Notes: a model not told the origin generated them from the sequence alone. DNA of 64,000 nt from Phytophthora sp. 'mugwort' (GCA_033558025.1 JAUCEF010000005.1:1116001-1180000); one strand, 5' to 3'. Shown: positions 51,916 to 63,643, counted from the first letter of the stretch. A program made the numbers and translations.

Positions 51916-53778
51916 CTAGCAAGATGAGAATTGTATCCATGTTCACTTGTTTGAGAGCTCGACTAACCAAATGTTCACTTGTGGGAAAAGACTTTTCTAC
52001 TCGACCGATTTTGAACAAAAAACTGTTAGTTCACTTGCTTTGATAAAAATTCCGACTTGTTCTGGAAATCGGGTGCATCCTAGATCCCATCCACCAGCGT
52101 GAACTTCAGTGGCATCGACGGCTTCGTCGACCACAAACACGATTATCCTTGGCCTCTACCGCCTTGTACTTTGCTTGGATCAACATGTCGCTCAGCGTGG
52201 TCAGGTTGTTGCGAAGTCACGGTGCGTAGAACACATCCTCAGGTAGGTGGGCTTTGTAGCGAGCACTGCGGTTGTTCAGCATGTTCAGATGCGCATCTCC
52301 ACAATGCATCTCTTCTTCGCTGAGCCGTTCAACATCACCAATCCGTGCGTGACAGCATCGTTTAAGCGCACAATGACTCCAGATCATTATAGACATTAGC
52401 TTGCGAACCAGAATCTAAGAGCCACTCACTTTCCACGATTGAGGGGTGTAGACAAGATGAGCGTACTTACTGCTATTGAACGCATCTTCGCAGAGACGTG
52501 CCGCACGTCATCACATACGCATTACTGGTGACTGGGCGCAACGAGATTGCAGGCCCTGGTCACGCCCATTACACTCATGAGTACGTACTGCTTCATGTAC
52601 GCGGCCAGAAATTGAGGCACCCCAACTGCTTACTGCTACAGGAACAGTAACCACTGCCGCGTGCCGGTATTCCAGGGAGTCTCCATCAGCGAGGCAACGT
52701 CTCGTGTCCGTTTTCTTACACTGTCATCAGCGCTCTGCTCAGGGTAATCTCGCTCAAATGGCTCAGTGTGCTACACAGGAAGAACTCGCCATTGCGCAAC
52801 TGCATTTTCGGGTCTGACTAGACGTAGTGCTAGGGCCGAGTCCGCTGTTGCCGTCACGGTCACAAATATGACCACAACAGAACCAGCTTTGGGCTCATAA
52901 TCTGATAATGTTCTTCCTCAAGGCACGGTCGGAGGTGGGGACCTACAGGGAAAGGGTCGACCACGTGGCAAAGGACAACAGCGTTTGTTGGGTAAACCAG
53001 CGAGTATTGAAGCAGCAGGGGGTGAACGGTTCATACCGCAACTTCTAAAGTAATATCGGCGCTCAGCGCCTTCGCAGCCCGTCCAATGGCTACCGTCACT
53101 AACGAGCACAGCCCAGCTGTTAGCTGAGCCGGTACCTGCACTTATAACTTATGAGTCTGATTCGTAAGATGAGCAGATTGGCGTCAGAAGTGCCTGGTAT
53201 TCTATGAGACTCATTTCCTGTTTGACACCCTTCACAGCGTCCGTGGTTAGGACTTCGCGCATGAAGCAACCCGATGGTCCAAAAAGCCGTAAGGTGTTGA
53301 CGTGTTGGCGGTGCCACCTTGCGTTAACGACGCCAAGTAAGCTAAAACGCCACCTTCTTCGCAAGACTGGTTGCGGGCCAAAGCGGGTGGCTATACGATG
53401 GACACTAGGGAGTCAATTAACTAGCAAGCTCCAGGAATTTAGCCAAAGATGGGTGGTGGAAGGCAGAGAGAATGCGGAAGGCGAAGAGACGAGATCGGTG
53501 ACGGCTGCGAAGATGCGGTCATGGAGGATGCTTAGCCTGCACCGAACTAGGTCTGGGTCGCTCAGCTGAAGATTGCCAGAGCTGGCTGCTACTGCTGTTG
53601 GGGTTCGGCTGGAACTGAGCTGGTTAAACTTCGCCGTGGGTGGACATTTTTTGAAGTTGTCGCAGTAGTAGTACTCACAGAGTAGCAATTCAAAATTTTC
53701 AACGTAATACGATCTAGCTACTAATACGGATTTCAGTGAAAATCATTGATTTATCTCCTCGCATCATTCGAGTCAATT
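51916..53778. other. long stretch of decayed repeat DNA
   Basis: No intact gene in 1.86 kb. The minus strand near 52350-52430 carries a Copia-like protease motif (separate entry). A plus-strand frame 53204-53569 (121 codons) is basic and has one C-x2-C plus H-x3-R-type spacing (TCWRCHLALTTPSKLKRHLL) suggestive of a single C2H2-like finger, but there is no other support. Confidence 0.4.
52341..52432 (-). mobile_element. possible Ty1/Copia fragment (protease region)
   Basis: The minus strand reads VESEWLLDSGSQANVYNDL, close to the W-x-L/I-D-S/T-G aspartic protease motif at the start of Copia pol. Flanking sequence is too broken to define gag, integrase or LTRs. Supported by one motif only. Confidence 0.4.
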
Positions 53779-53814
53779 TGAGACAGCATCATACCGAAGT
53801 ATACTTATCCACCA
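53779..53814 (+). repeat. left terminal inverted repeat
   Basis: 36 bp, paired with 56526-56561 with two mismatches (positions corresponding to 53788 and 53812). Starts TGAGACAG. Confidence 0.85.
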
Positions 53815-54087
53815 TTTAGTGTTTTTGAGATAATCGCCTCCGAAGATGTCCTTCCCTTTTCGTAATTAAGTGAAGTTTCGAGATAAGGCCGATTTTCTGT
53901 TTGAGAATTCGAACTGTCATTAACTGAGCGCTCACACACCAGTAAGATCAACGTTACCGTTGACATGGAACCCCAGTACTCGATCCTCGACCTGCAGCCG
54001 TCCGCCGCCACGCCATCGCAACCAAACCTGCTGCGGGGCACGTCACCGCATTTGACTGCTAGAATGTGCATTAAAGACATCAGCATA

Positions 54088-56153
54088 TGAAGCGTCGCAA
54101 AGTGAAGAGCCTGATGACAGCAACGACGATGACTGTGACGCCGACTCCGTCGAAGACAACGGAGAGGTGACAGCTGCGAGCACAGATACTAAAGACGGCG
54201 ATCATGTTGATGAGGTCATTAGTATCAGTTTGGTGGAGACGGATGTCCACCAAAAGGTTTTGAGCCTCATTCATGCCGACTCGTGCGAGCGCCGCAGTCT
54301 ACATGGCAAGGCGAAGGGGTTAAAGAGCCGGGTCTGTTCAATATCGCAGATGACGAAGTCTGAGAGGGTAACTAGCATTTACGTGACGCTGGGGTTGCTT
54401 ATGCAAACCGACACCGTGGAACGCAGACGCGGCAGAGGAGAGCGGGAGAAGTTCAACTTTTATTTGGACTTTGTGGAAGCCGTGTATCGCCCTTCGTTTG
54501 CGCGCTGCCTCGACGTCACTCCCCTCACCATTCAACGCTACAAGACTCGTGTTAGAGACGGCAACATTGCCGCTAAGCCGCACGGGAATCGGCGAACAAG
54601 AACGCCTCGTCGGTCGACGTTCCGTGGCTCATCAAGTGGTTCGAAGAGTTGGCGGAAGAAGTTGATGAAGTTGTCCCCGTTCGTGTGCAACTGCAAAAGA
54701 CGGTCGATGGTCAAGTGAAGAAATATTACAGCAGAGAGGATTACACGTTGCTGCCAACCCACTACACATGGGACTCTATGTACGACGAGATGCACACCTA
54801 CGTAAGCCCGATCCGGCTGCGGGTGAGCGAGCCTGCGCGTTCGACGATCCATAAGCTGCTGACATTGCATTGCCCGCATATTCGGATCCGTTCTGTGCGT
54901 TCGAATGTGTGTGACGTGTGCGCCATCTGCTAGTCCCATATGCGTAGCGGGCCTACTGCCCTAGAAACAGAAGATATGGGAGTCCACACGGCGTCAGCAC
55001 GCGATGCGGTGAATCTTACTTGATCTGGTCATTGATATCATTTTGTTCCATTCACTGACCTTAGTATCTTTTCGATTACCTGCTAACATTCAGAAAGAGT
55101 ACAAGAATGACAAGGCTCAAGTTGCTGTCTCTGACCCCCGAGACGGACGTTGCAGAAATTGTGATGGATTTTTCCCAGATCTAACGGTGCCATTAGTGTC
55201 ATCGACACCGTCGCAATGGTACTTCTGCTCTCTCGTTGTGGTGAACATCTTCGGCATATTTTACGAAAACGAAACCATGCAGACAAATTACGTCTACGAT
55301 GACGATGAGACAGTAAGCGGGAAGGACAGTGACCAGTCGACGCCATGCTGCACCAATTCATCAAGATCTTGTCATCCGAGGCGGCAAGAAAAAGCTAGCT
55401 GTGTATGCCGACAACTGCGGCGACCAAAACAAGAACAATTTGGTCATCAAGTTCTTGCTGGCTCAGGTTCACATGGGAGTTTTAGAGCGAGCGGACTACT
55501 AGTTCTTCGTAAAAGGGCACACGAAGAACTCGTGCGATCGAGGCTTTGGGCATATTCCGCAAGTTCGTCGCACGTCAAGACTGCTGGACACTCGAGCATG
55601 TTGTGGCGGCTGTGAGGGACTTAGCGACGTCAAATAGAACGGTCCACATCTCCCGTGACGACATTTTTTTAAAGCCTACAAGCCGCTCGTGAAGGAGCTA
55701 TACAAGAACCTAACCGGCGTCCAGCAGTACCAGCGGTTTGCAATGGATACCACCAGGCCTGGTGTCGTAGAATGCAGGAAGGTCCCTAGCAGCGATCCCG
55801 AAGACCAGAACCTGCGCCGAAAAGGCGACGGTGTGCAAAGGGAAAGCGACAAGGTGACTCGGATGTTTGAGCACTTCCTGGAGCCACTGGAGCCCTTCTC
55901 ATTGAACGAAGAGAAGCTTTATATCATGCACAACGTGGTACGTCTCTACGTTCCAGACGGTTTCCAGAGTGACTCAATGTACGCAGCACCTACCAGCCAG
56001 CAAGGTGAAGCAGCAGAGGCAGCTAAGCAGTTTCGTCATGAGCACCGAGATGCAATGGCAACTGCGGCTAAGGCGAACCAGGATGCGCGGGGAAGCGATG
56101 TCGAGGGTGAGAACGCTCCTGCTGCAAATAAGAAGCCGCGCAAGTCGACCTGA
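54088..56153 (+). pseudogene. decayed transposase with DUF7869-like domain
   Basis: Colinear plus-strand segments: an acidic N-terminus and helical region (54090-54600: SERVTSIYVTLGLLMQTDTV, PSFARCLDVTPLTIQRYKTR), 54649-54933 (YYSREDYTLLPTHYTWDSM, then CDVCAIC), 55043-55330 (STPSQWYFCSLVVVNIFGIF, NYVYDDDETVSGKDSDQ), about 55340-55620 in another frame (YADNCGDQNKNNLVIKFLLA, FFVKGHTKNSCDRGFGHIRK) and 55689-56153 (C-terminal helices and Lys-rich tail). The D-x-x-Q/YADNCGDQNKNN and DRGFGH blocks resemble the RNase-H-like DUF7869 domain found in invertebrate and oomycete repeats. At least three frame changes and several stops disable it. Position inside matching TIRs makes transposase the natural reading. 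Confidence 0.7.
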
Positions 56154-56525
56154 GTGTCGTTTACCGCTCAATAACAGCATAAGAGTGCTCCTCGGAGACT
56201 TTTATTCAATCTGATACTTACCTCCCGGGGCATATCGAAATGGTACCTATTGGCATATGTATGTCACTAATGTGAAACTAGGGGCAAACGCAACATTTTT
56301 TTTCTCGAGATGTTCTACTTCGAATTCGAAGAAACGGAGAATCTCATTGGATCCAACATGAAAGTTTACGACATAATAGCCAATAAAAAAAATTGACTTT
56401 CGATCTGGGAAGGAATATATTTTTTTCGAAGGGCCACATATTCGTCGGATCTAACTTCTGGAAATTCTGGAAGGTCGCAATCGATACCCTTTTCCGCTGA
56501 TGTGTCTAAAACGCGATTCGTACTT

Positions 56526-56561
56526 TGATGGATAAGTATACTTCGGTATGACGCTGTCTCA
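56526..56561 (-). repeat. right terminal inverted repeat
   Basis: 36 bp, reverse complement of 53779-53814 with two mismatches. Ends CTGTCTCA. Confidence 0.85.
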
Positions 56562-57989
56562 TTCGTACACAGACGTCTGCTTGCGTAGAGCCCCAGCTTC
56601 ATGGCATGCCCAAAGTGCTGACTGCTCCCCCTGCAAATTGCATCAGGCGCCCTCGCTATAGCAGGCATCCACGTTGGCAGTTTGGATTTGACTATGAGGC
56701 CAATAACTTGGCCAAGACCTGGGCAGAGCACTGAGGCTCGCATGCTATTGCCTGGCTCCTTGTTGCCACAGCGGCGTCATGGGAATTCCTCAGTCACCCA
56801 CCCCACCGTACAGTCAATAAAAAGTCCCGTCTCGTCCGACCTGGGCGTTCGACTATTGTTTTCTTTAATCGTTTACCGCTTGAAAACGACCCAGATGCTG
56901 CCCGTTCTCAGTACTGTAGCTGCCACAAGCACAAACATTCCTCTGCTAGGAAGCCCGCAGATTTCTGCACGGTGGTGTAGAGCTTGCTTACGCACGATAG
57001 GTGGTACGTACTGTAGAAGCCGCCCAGAAGGCAGCCATGACAAGCAGCATTTACCAGCCATTCTGGGGGTTGATGGTGGAGGACAACGATAAATCGTCGA
57101 GAATAGTTGCTTACAGCCAACGGTTCGAGAAGCCCGGCGAAGACTCACGTTGAATCTCAAGGTGACGGCGTTGGGCTGCCTTCGGTCATGTTCCAACTCT
57201 CGAGTCGGATTAACGGGGTACCGCTGTACATGTACGTGTTTGTAAGTGAGGTGGCAATTATGTCACTTAGCCTTTAGACCCGTCACCAATTGTACAGCGG
57301 GGTGTACCGAAAGAAACAATCACGACGACGATTTCAGCAGCCGAGCGCAAAAAGTGTCGCAAGCCGGCTGGACTCGAGCAGCGATAATTTCAAAAGTCCT
57401 GGAAGTGTTGAAGACTATGTATATGTACAAACATCGAACATATAAATAGAAGCGGGAAGAAGACTGTGCCTATACGTTCGGTGTTTGTAGACACTTCCGT
57501 GTTATGAAAGGTCCGTTTTCGACGGTTGTTTTCTACTATTTGTACTCATGTTCGTGTTTTTAACAGTATTTTTGTTTCGAGCATGCGGATTCAATTCCCC
57601 CCACCTCATCTCACCTCCAGCTCTTCCTGCAAGCTGCGTGGGAGACAATTGCAGCAGGATTCCTGCTGCAGGAATGTGTCATCTCCAAACACAAACCGAG
57701 GATCACGAATCAGCCGAGCTCTGATTAGGCTCTTAGCACAAACTGACCAGCTGTAATTGGTCCGCTAGCAAACAGCAATACCTGATTGGCTGAATTTGAT
57801 TGACCACAGAATGATGGTCTCCAGTCACCACCAGCACGACGCACCATTGGAGCAAGACGTGGGGTGCCCAGTGCTCTGCGGAAAGACAAACCGTCCGACC
57901 CGACACACGAGCACACCGGCTCCATTCTACACCACCTCAGATCACTCCCGGACTTCCCGGCACTTGACCAAGAGCTCCCTCCTAGTCGC
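56562..57989. other. gene-free stretch upstream of the epimerase gene
   Basis: No supported gene; short frames on both strands (for example 56873-57196, minus) show no motif. A TATA-box-like TATAAATAG at 57441-57449 is followed by GC/purine-rich DNA and TGTAGACACTTCCG near 57486. This could be a promoter inside a solo LTR, but no second copy is present to test it. Confidence 0.4.
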
Positions 57990-58003
57990 TCACACAATTT
58001 TAA
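57990..58003 (+). promoter_or_regulatory. Inr-like element of the epimerase gene
   Basis: TCACACAATTTTAA resembles the oomycete initiator plus T-rich flank and ends directly before the ATG at 58005. If used, it gives an almost leaderless mRNA. It argues against starting at the upstream in-frame ATG 57864. Confidence 0.4.
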
Positions 58004-58004
58004 C

Positions 58005-59045
58005 ATGTCCCCTAACCAAGCGACAGAGGCGCTTGCTGCGGTAAGTGACTGCACCTCCGCCGCTGCTGCGCGCCGCCGCATTATCGTGACGGGGGCCGCC
58101 GGATTTATCGGATTCCACACTGCGAAGGCCCTACTCGCGCGCGGAGACAATGTTGTCATAGTGGACGAAATGAACGACTACTACGACGTTAAGCTCAAGC
58201 AGAGTAACCTCGACTGGCTCATGTCCACGTATGGCGACCGCGTCAGCGTATATATCGGCGACCTGTGCGACCAACAGCTTGTGCGTCGCGTACTCAAGGA
58301 GACTAGGCCCGACGTTATGGTGCACCTGGCGGCTCGTGCGGGTGTGCGCCCCAGCATCGACAACCCGCTAATGTACATCCAGGCCAATGTGGTGGCCACG
58401 ATGATACTCCTGGACGCGTGCCGCGAGTTCGGCATCAAGAAGTTTGTGTATGCAAGCAGCAGCTCGGTGTACGGCGGCAGCATGAAGGAGAGCTTCAGCG
58501 AGGAGGACACCGTGGACTTCCCCGTGAGCCCATACGCCGCCACCAAGAAGAGCTGCGAGCTGCTGGCACATACGTACCATCACCTGCACGGCATGGACAC
58601 GATCGGGCTGCGCTTCTTCACGGTGTACGGACCTCGCGGTCGTCCGGATATGGCACCGTTTAAGTTCATGGACCGCATTGCGCATGATGTGGCCATCGAC
58701 CAGTATGGCGACGGCACGTCGTCCCGCGACTACACATTTATCGACGACATCGTGCAGGGTGTGCTGCTGAGTCTGGACCGCGGTCACGGTTGCGAGGTGT
58801 TCAACCTGGGTCGAGGAACGCCGGTATTGCTGACGGACTTTATCGCGATTATTGAAGGACTCGTGGGCAAGAAGGCGAAGATCAACATGTTGCCGGACCA
58901 GCCCGGTGACGTGCCTCGGACGAGCGCGGACATCTCGAAGGCGGAGCGTATGCTAGGGTACAAACCCACGACTCCGCTGGAGCAGGGTCTGGCGAAGACG
59001 TGGGAATGGTATTCAGAGTTCTATGACGCGCGCTCATGTAAATAG
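58005..59045 (+). CDS. UDP-glucuronate 4-epimerase (NAD-dependent epimerase/dehydratase family)
   Basis: Single exon, 346 residues, apparently intact. The Rossmann NAD site is RRRIIVTGAAGFIGFHTAKA (G30-x-x-G33-x-x-G36). NDYYDVKLKQ and GDLCDQQLV are typical of UDP-glucuronate epimerases. The catalytic residues are in YASSSSVYG and SPYAATKKS (Y177-x3-K181). RFFTVYGPRGRPDMAPFKF and QPGDVPRTSADISKAERMLG complete the family pattern. It interconverts UDP-glucuronate and UDP-galacturonate, precursors of acidic wall or surface polysaccharides, in cytosol or Golgi; no signal peptide or membrane segment is seen. An upstream ATG (57864) is in frame but the added 47 residues look non-coding. Surrounded on both sides by transposon remnants; intronless, so lateral gene transfer is worth testing. 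Confidence 0.93.
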   Translation: MSPNQATEALAAVSDCTSAAAARRRIIVTGAAGFIGFHTAKALLARGDNVVIVDEMNDYYDVKLKQSNLDWLMSTYGDRVSVYIGDLCDQQLVRRVLKETRPDVMVHLAARAGVRPSIDNPLMYIQANVVATMILLDACREFGIKKFVYASSSSVYGGSMKESFSEEDTVDFPVSPYAATKKSCELLAHTYHHLHGMDTIGLRFFTVYGPRGRPDMAPFKFMDRIAHDVAIDQYGDGTSSRDYTFIDDIVQGVLLSLDRGHGCEVFNLGRGTPVLLTDFIAIIEGLVGKKAKINMLPDQPGDVPRTSADISKAERMLGYKPTTPLEQGLAKTWEWYSEFYDARSCK

Positions 59046-59422
59046 TAAGCCTGCTCATATTAAACGACTTGGTCTTGGTTTTGCATGACTAGGATCAGTA
59101 GTTGGTGATCTGGCAAGTATCTGGTACCCGACTGGTACCACTCCCAGAAAATGTCAGCTCGCAGCCGACAGAACCGGAAATCACGCAGAAAAACGGAGTG
59201 CCACACAGATTATGTGTCATTACATAAGACGATGAGCATCCACATAAAGCTGGTGTTTCTGCACATCCAATAAACGGGGAGCATACCCTGCTCCACAAGA
59301 ACACACCATTTGCAAGTGAATCTACACCAGTCAAATCTGGCGAATCGTTAGCGAGAACAAAGCCATCTTTTATCCAATAGAACGCGTGTACGTGAGCTTG
59401 ATCCTGCCGTAGTCTGAAAACG
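59046..59422. other. short gene-free stretch
   Basis: 3' flank of the epimerase gene and left flank of the plus-strand MULE. No TIR could be identified here by eye. Confidence 0.4.
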
Positions 59423-61350
59423 ATGATACTCATACTTGAAACCGCAGAACTTCGAGCACTAGCGTTACTACCGACTCCAATCCAAGATGGTTCCAACGTA
59501 CAGGTGGACAACTGTTTGCAGCGATATGCCTCGCGAGGACTCCCAGATGCTTATGGAAGACATGAAGTACTTCTTCATCGACAAGAGCCACTTGGTTCCA
59601 TGCGTCGTGCGTGTCCTTACCCGTCCGCACAAGATGCGCTATCAGCTGCTGAAGTGTTCCTCGGAAACATGCAAGACAGCTACACCATATGACGCGTGCC
59701 GCTGGCTTGGAAAAGTGTTGACGTGTCAAGAACTCAACCGAGTGACGATCCTGGAAATGGGTGCCCATGAGACTCTCATCAGGGCACCTCGCAAGCCACA
59801 GCTTACCCCAAGATTGAGAGACTACGGCCGCGAGATGGAGACTCAAGGGTTGAAACCGGCTCGCATTCGCATGGGGATGGCTCGGCGCTTTGGTATGGCA
59901 GAGATCGAGTTGCCGCCGCTGCGCAAAGTCCAATGTTTTATCAGCCACTTCACCAAGACCAAACTGCATCGCAACGACCAGTACGACGACATCCTCAACC
60001 AGATCGAGCAGTTGGTATACGGCCCCGCAACGACCGACAGTCAGCCGTTGTCATTCGCATGGGAACGAGGTATCAATGAAACCCCGATGTCGGCAACGGA
60101 TCCGACGAGAACCCATTTCTAGTTGGTCTTACTTCCAAGCGGCTTCTTATCAATGCGGCGCGTGATCCAGCATCCTTCGTTTTCCACATGGACGCTATAT
60201 TTAAGCTCAATCAGCTGGCTTACCCAGGCATCATTTGTGGCGTGTCGGACAGGTGCCGTTCGTTCCATCTGGTCGCGCTGTTTATTAGTTCTCAACGGCT
60301 GGGGTCATTGTACGTGAAATCGCTAATCGCTCTTCGCAAGGCGTTCACAGCCGTATCCAGCCAGCAGCTGCTGGTACGATACATCATGGCAGACGCTGAG
60401 GTCGCACAGCAAAACGCCTGTGGTCGCGTCTTCAGAGTGGACTCAGATTACGCGTACCTCACGTGTTTCTACCACGTCATGGCCAAGGACCACGAGAAGC
60501 TGAAGGGCGTGCCGCAAACGTTTTGCGAGATAGTCGTCGCTGACATCCACGATCTGCATTTTGCTGTAAGTCAAGTCGTCTACGATCAGATGGTAAAAGT
60601 TACGTTGGCGAAGTGGTCTTACTATCATGAGCTCGCCGGGTTTCGGAATTATTTTGAGCACGCGTGGGTTAGGAGCGCGTTTTACCGCTGGCAGTGCGTC
60701 CACACAGCAAGTGGATACGCGACAACGAACAATCCGGTTGAACAGTTTAACCGCTGATCGAGCAAGACTACACGCTATTGACAAAACACAAGATTGGCAC
60801 CCTACTGCAGCTGCTCGCAAATTGTTGCGGGCACCAGTCTGTTACGCCAAAGACATTCCGAAAAAATCGAGGCAACCCAGCAGGTTAGGGCTAGGGTCAA
60901 GGAGTTTCGTCAGCGCGATCTACTTGTCGACATGACTCCCAACCGATCCAGCATCCAGTTTTTGCTGGTTTCAACGAACCCGGCATTGTCCGTGTGCTTT
61001 GCGGGATTGCGTCCGCGTGTACCTACCCGAGATGGGTCGCAGTCGAGAAAATGCTCTTATTTCAGTCCAAAGGGGAGTCAACTACGCCCGCATGGAGCTG
61101 GAGGGGCAGCCGTAATGTGGTTGAAGCGTCGATGTGGTTGTGCGTACGTACGGCTGTAAGTATTTTTTCAAGTTGCTGTGTGCATTCATGTAGTATTTGG
61201 CCTACAGCTCCAAAAATACACGGGTCTCGACGGCAAACGGAGGCTGGTGAACCGCTCAGTCCCATGTAAGCGTCGCCACACTACGGCTGCGAGCACTAGA
61301 GTGACCTCTGGTCGGCCGCTTACCAACGGTCACGCTCTTTCGACTGAGTA
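59423..61350 (+). pseudogene. decayed MULE transposase, plus strand
   Basis: Colinear plus-strand parts: an N-terminal DNA-binding part (59423-60122, FLYWCH-like Cys/His region: YQLLKCSSETCKTATPYDAC), then after a frame change the MULE core (about 60085-60757). The core holds catalytic Asp at 60191 in HMDAIFKLNQLAYPGI, the second Asp in MADAEVAQ, and the Glu-containing NNPVEQFN. A C-terminal part in further frames (VDMTPNRSSIQFLL near 60940; SWIM-finger-like remnants to about 61350) follows. Stops after NNPVEQFNR and several frame changes disable it. It is a separate copy, of a different MULE subgroup, from the minus-strand remnant at 49.6-50.9 kb. Confidence 0.8.
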
Positions 61351-61462
61351 GTGTTGTAGAAGGTGTTACTGGGGTAACGACCAAGAAATTCATGCAACGT
61401 ATTACCCCTTCTCATGTTTCCTTTAAAAATTATGAAACGCACGCTAGTGAAACCCACGTGTT

Positions 61463-62038
61463 TTGGAGGAAGACCTGGAAGGTCACTTTCTGAAAAGCCG
61501 CAATGGCGCCGATCCACCCGCCACCGACATTGAAGCACCGCCCACCATGTTTCATCTTTTTCGAATGGTGCAATCAACACCTGCGTCAACGCGGGTGGGT
61601 CAGGCTGGACGAAGCAGCCGCTCGGTACCTGAAGACGTGGGGCATCATCGAGAGACCCGCCACGAACGTAGGATCGACCATTCGCTGACTACTGGATACG
61701 GTGCCCCAAGCCCGCATCACGAAGGCCCCGCTCATCGAAGCGGCCACCAAAGAGAAGACGCAGGGGAGACAGAACGGGTGCTTCCAGCTGGCGTCGATCT
61801 CGTCGGACGCCCAATACACCAGATGTGGACCATTCTGGCGGAAGAAAGGGTCAACGGCCGCATAAAATTCCTTACATCTTGGGAACGCACGTGGGAGCCG
61901 GCCGCCAATCTTCCGTCAGGCGAGATACGCAAGTATCGTAAGCGTCAACGAACTCTCGTAGCGCCGCTATATCGAGGCAGAAGCGGAAGAGGATTAAGAC
62001 AGAGCAGAAAGAGAAGCAACGGCATCAGCTTCACATAA
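61463..62038 (+). pseudogene. chromodomain-like reading frame of mobile-element origin
   Basis: An open frame of 191 codons whose C-terminal part reads WTILAEERVNGRIKFLTSWE and RTWEPAANLP, matching the chromodomain pattern (aromatic cage W...W, T/W-E-P-x-x-x-L). The N-terminal part is His/Arg-rich and reads more naturally in a neighbouring frame (WGIIERPATNVGSTIR), so frame damage is likely. Chromodomains at protein C-termini are usual in chromovirus-type Gypsy integrases, but no integrase core precedes it here. It sits directly after the plus-strand MULE. Confidence 0.45.
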
Positions 62039-62405
62039 TTTCATATCAATACACAGTTTCTATTCACCTATGCGTCCCCAAAGTGGGAAGCTGCAGTACC
62101 TATACATGCCCGATGCCTCGGCGGCTATCAGCTGGAGCAGTACAAGGTCAAGGTCCGTCAACTCGCTCCGCACAAGCCGCCTCAGCCCCAGTGGCATATG
62201 CGCACCACACCTTCCGCCAGTGTCGACGTCATCAAAGCCATAGAACAGAAACTGTTTCGTGTATGCCGTCGAGCTCCCGTGACTCGCCAAAGACCAGGTC
62301 GAACTTGGTCGCCTGACTACTCTCCGGTGCAGCGTTCATTAGAGCAGTGTCGTACAGTTCGTCATTCTTAGCCACCAGAACGCACAACGATATCAAGCCG
62401 TTATC
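62039..62405. other. gene-free repeat-region stretch
   Basis: Short frames only (for example YQLEQYKVKVRQLAPHKP on the plus strand near 62125); no domain recognised. Confidence 0.35.
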
Positions 62406-62432
62406 ATGGGACGCAGCACAGCACGATCCATT

Positions 62433-63016
62433 TTAAACAGAGAAGATGGAGTTGCGAAATACTCCGCCGTACACGCCCGGCGCCACCACACGGACCGTCT
62501 CGACGACCAGTTGCCAGTACGTCGACTGGAAAAACACCTGCAAATTCTGAGTGAGGTGACCACGTTGATAGTAAGCGTTCTGAGCGAGTTGGAAGAGACT
62601 GGACAGGAATAGAGGCAGTGTCTGTGACGGGATGAGCGCAGCCGACGACGCGCCCACGGCCAACACGCCGCGCACGGCGTCAGCAGCTCCCTGGCGGATC
62701 TCGACCGTCACGGCGCGTGTGCGGGCTTGTCCTTGGCCTCCTTGCTCTTGGCCTCCAGCGTCTATTCGCTATCGGCGATCGGCATCAGCGGATACTCGAA
62801 CAGGTTGGCGCTCACGTGGCCGACCACGTGTAGCACGGCATCGGCACCCGTGCAGACGTGGTCGACACGTGGGAACACGCGGCCGCTGAGCTCGGAACGA
62901 GCCGTGTGTAGCTTGGATAGCGGCGATAGTGTTAGTGACACCGCGCTGGCGTTCTCGTCCAGTACGTCCACGATCAGTGCCGCCTTCAGCACGAAGTTGC
63001 CGGACGACGTGGACAC
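62433..63016 (-). pseudogene. unrecognised broken minus-strand coding remnant
   Basis: Two minus-strand segments, 63016-62762 (VLKAALIVDVLDENASAVSL, LHVVGHVSANLFEYPL) and 62711-62433 (SQTLPLFLSSLFQLAQNAYY, YWQLVVETVRVVAPGVYG), have protein-like hydrophobic patterning and follow each other with a stop and frame change between. I do not recognise the family. It may be a fragment of a host gene trapped among repeats. Confidence 0.3.
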
Positions 63017-63041
63017 GAAGCATCCTCGACCTCGCAGCTAG

Positions 63042-63643
63042 TGGCAGGCGGCCAATAACATCGTCGAGGGCCGCCGCTGTCGTCGTGGGCGCCGGAAAAG
63101 TCTAGAAGTGAGTGAGGCCGAGGGCGGCCGCTGCGGGATGGATGGGCAATAGGCCTCGTCTTTGCCCGACCTCGTCCTCATGTCTCACCTTGTGTGGCCA
63201 CCCAGCTCTTTAGGTGATCACTACATGTCAGCGTGTGAAACTACTATTTTGTCCTCGCAGCCATTGAAAGCAGCTGCCGACTCAGTGACGCCAGGGATAG
63301 GCCGCCCCCCATCTGACTACAGTAATACCTCGTGCAGTTGAGGTTAAGTAAGGGGGCCTAAGAAAACATAAATACAGATCAGTTTGGAATCGGGGTTACG
63401 ACTCCTGAGCGAAGGAAGGAATAAACTAGTTTTAGCTTTTGCCTAGAGCACAATAAACTCCGCGTCCGATAGACGCGTGACTAAGTGCATTATGTCGGAT
63501 CATGTTAGAGAGGATGTCGAAGACATCGCCGCGCGTACTGCGGCAATCCAGCTAGAGAGCGCTGGGTCTCGATCACCAGGCCTGCGGGTACAGATACCCC
63601 AGATACGTGACCCCTATGGGCAGACTAAGACCAAGATCATCAG
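63042..63643. other. leader region of the Gypsy element
   Basis: Precedes the gag start. It probably contains the 5' LTR end and primer-binding site, but with only one copy in view neither can be placed. AATAAA-like words occur near 63421 and 63452. Confidence 0.35.

Larger units (their letters stand above)
53779..56561 (+). mobile_element. 2.8-kb DNA transposon with 36-bp terminal inverted repeats
   Basis: The sequence at 53779-53814 (TGAGACAGCATCATACCGAA and onward) is the reverse complement of 56526-56561 with two mismatches in 36. The repeats enclose a single decayed plus-strand transposase (54088-56153). Both ends are flanked by TT, a possible 2-bp target duplication, though two bases can match by chance. 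Each TIR contains the 10-bp palindrome AAGTATACTT. Total length 2,783 bp. Confidence 0.85.

Noticed and set aside
53204..53569. Zinc-finger gene of 121 codons
   Set aside because: Only one loose Cys/His spacing, no promoter signal or homology; lies in decayed repeats.
57234..57560. Solo LTR
   Set aside because: A TATA-like box is present, but without a second copy or target duplication the call cannot be supported.
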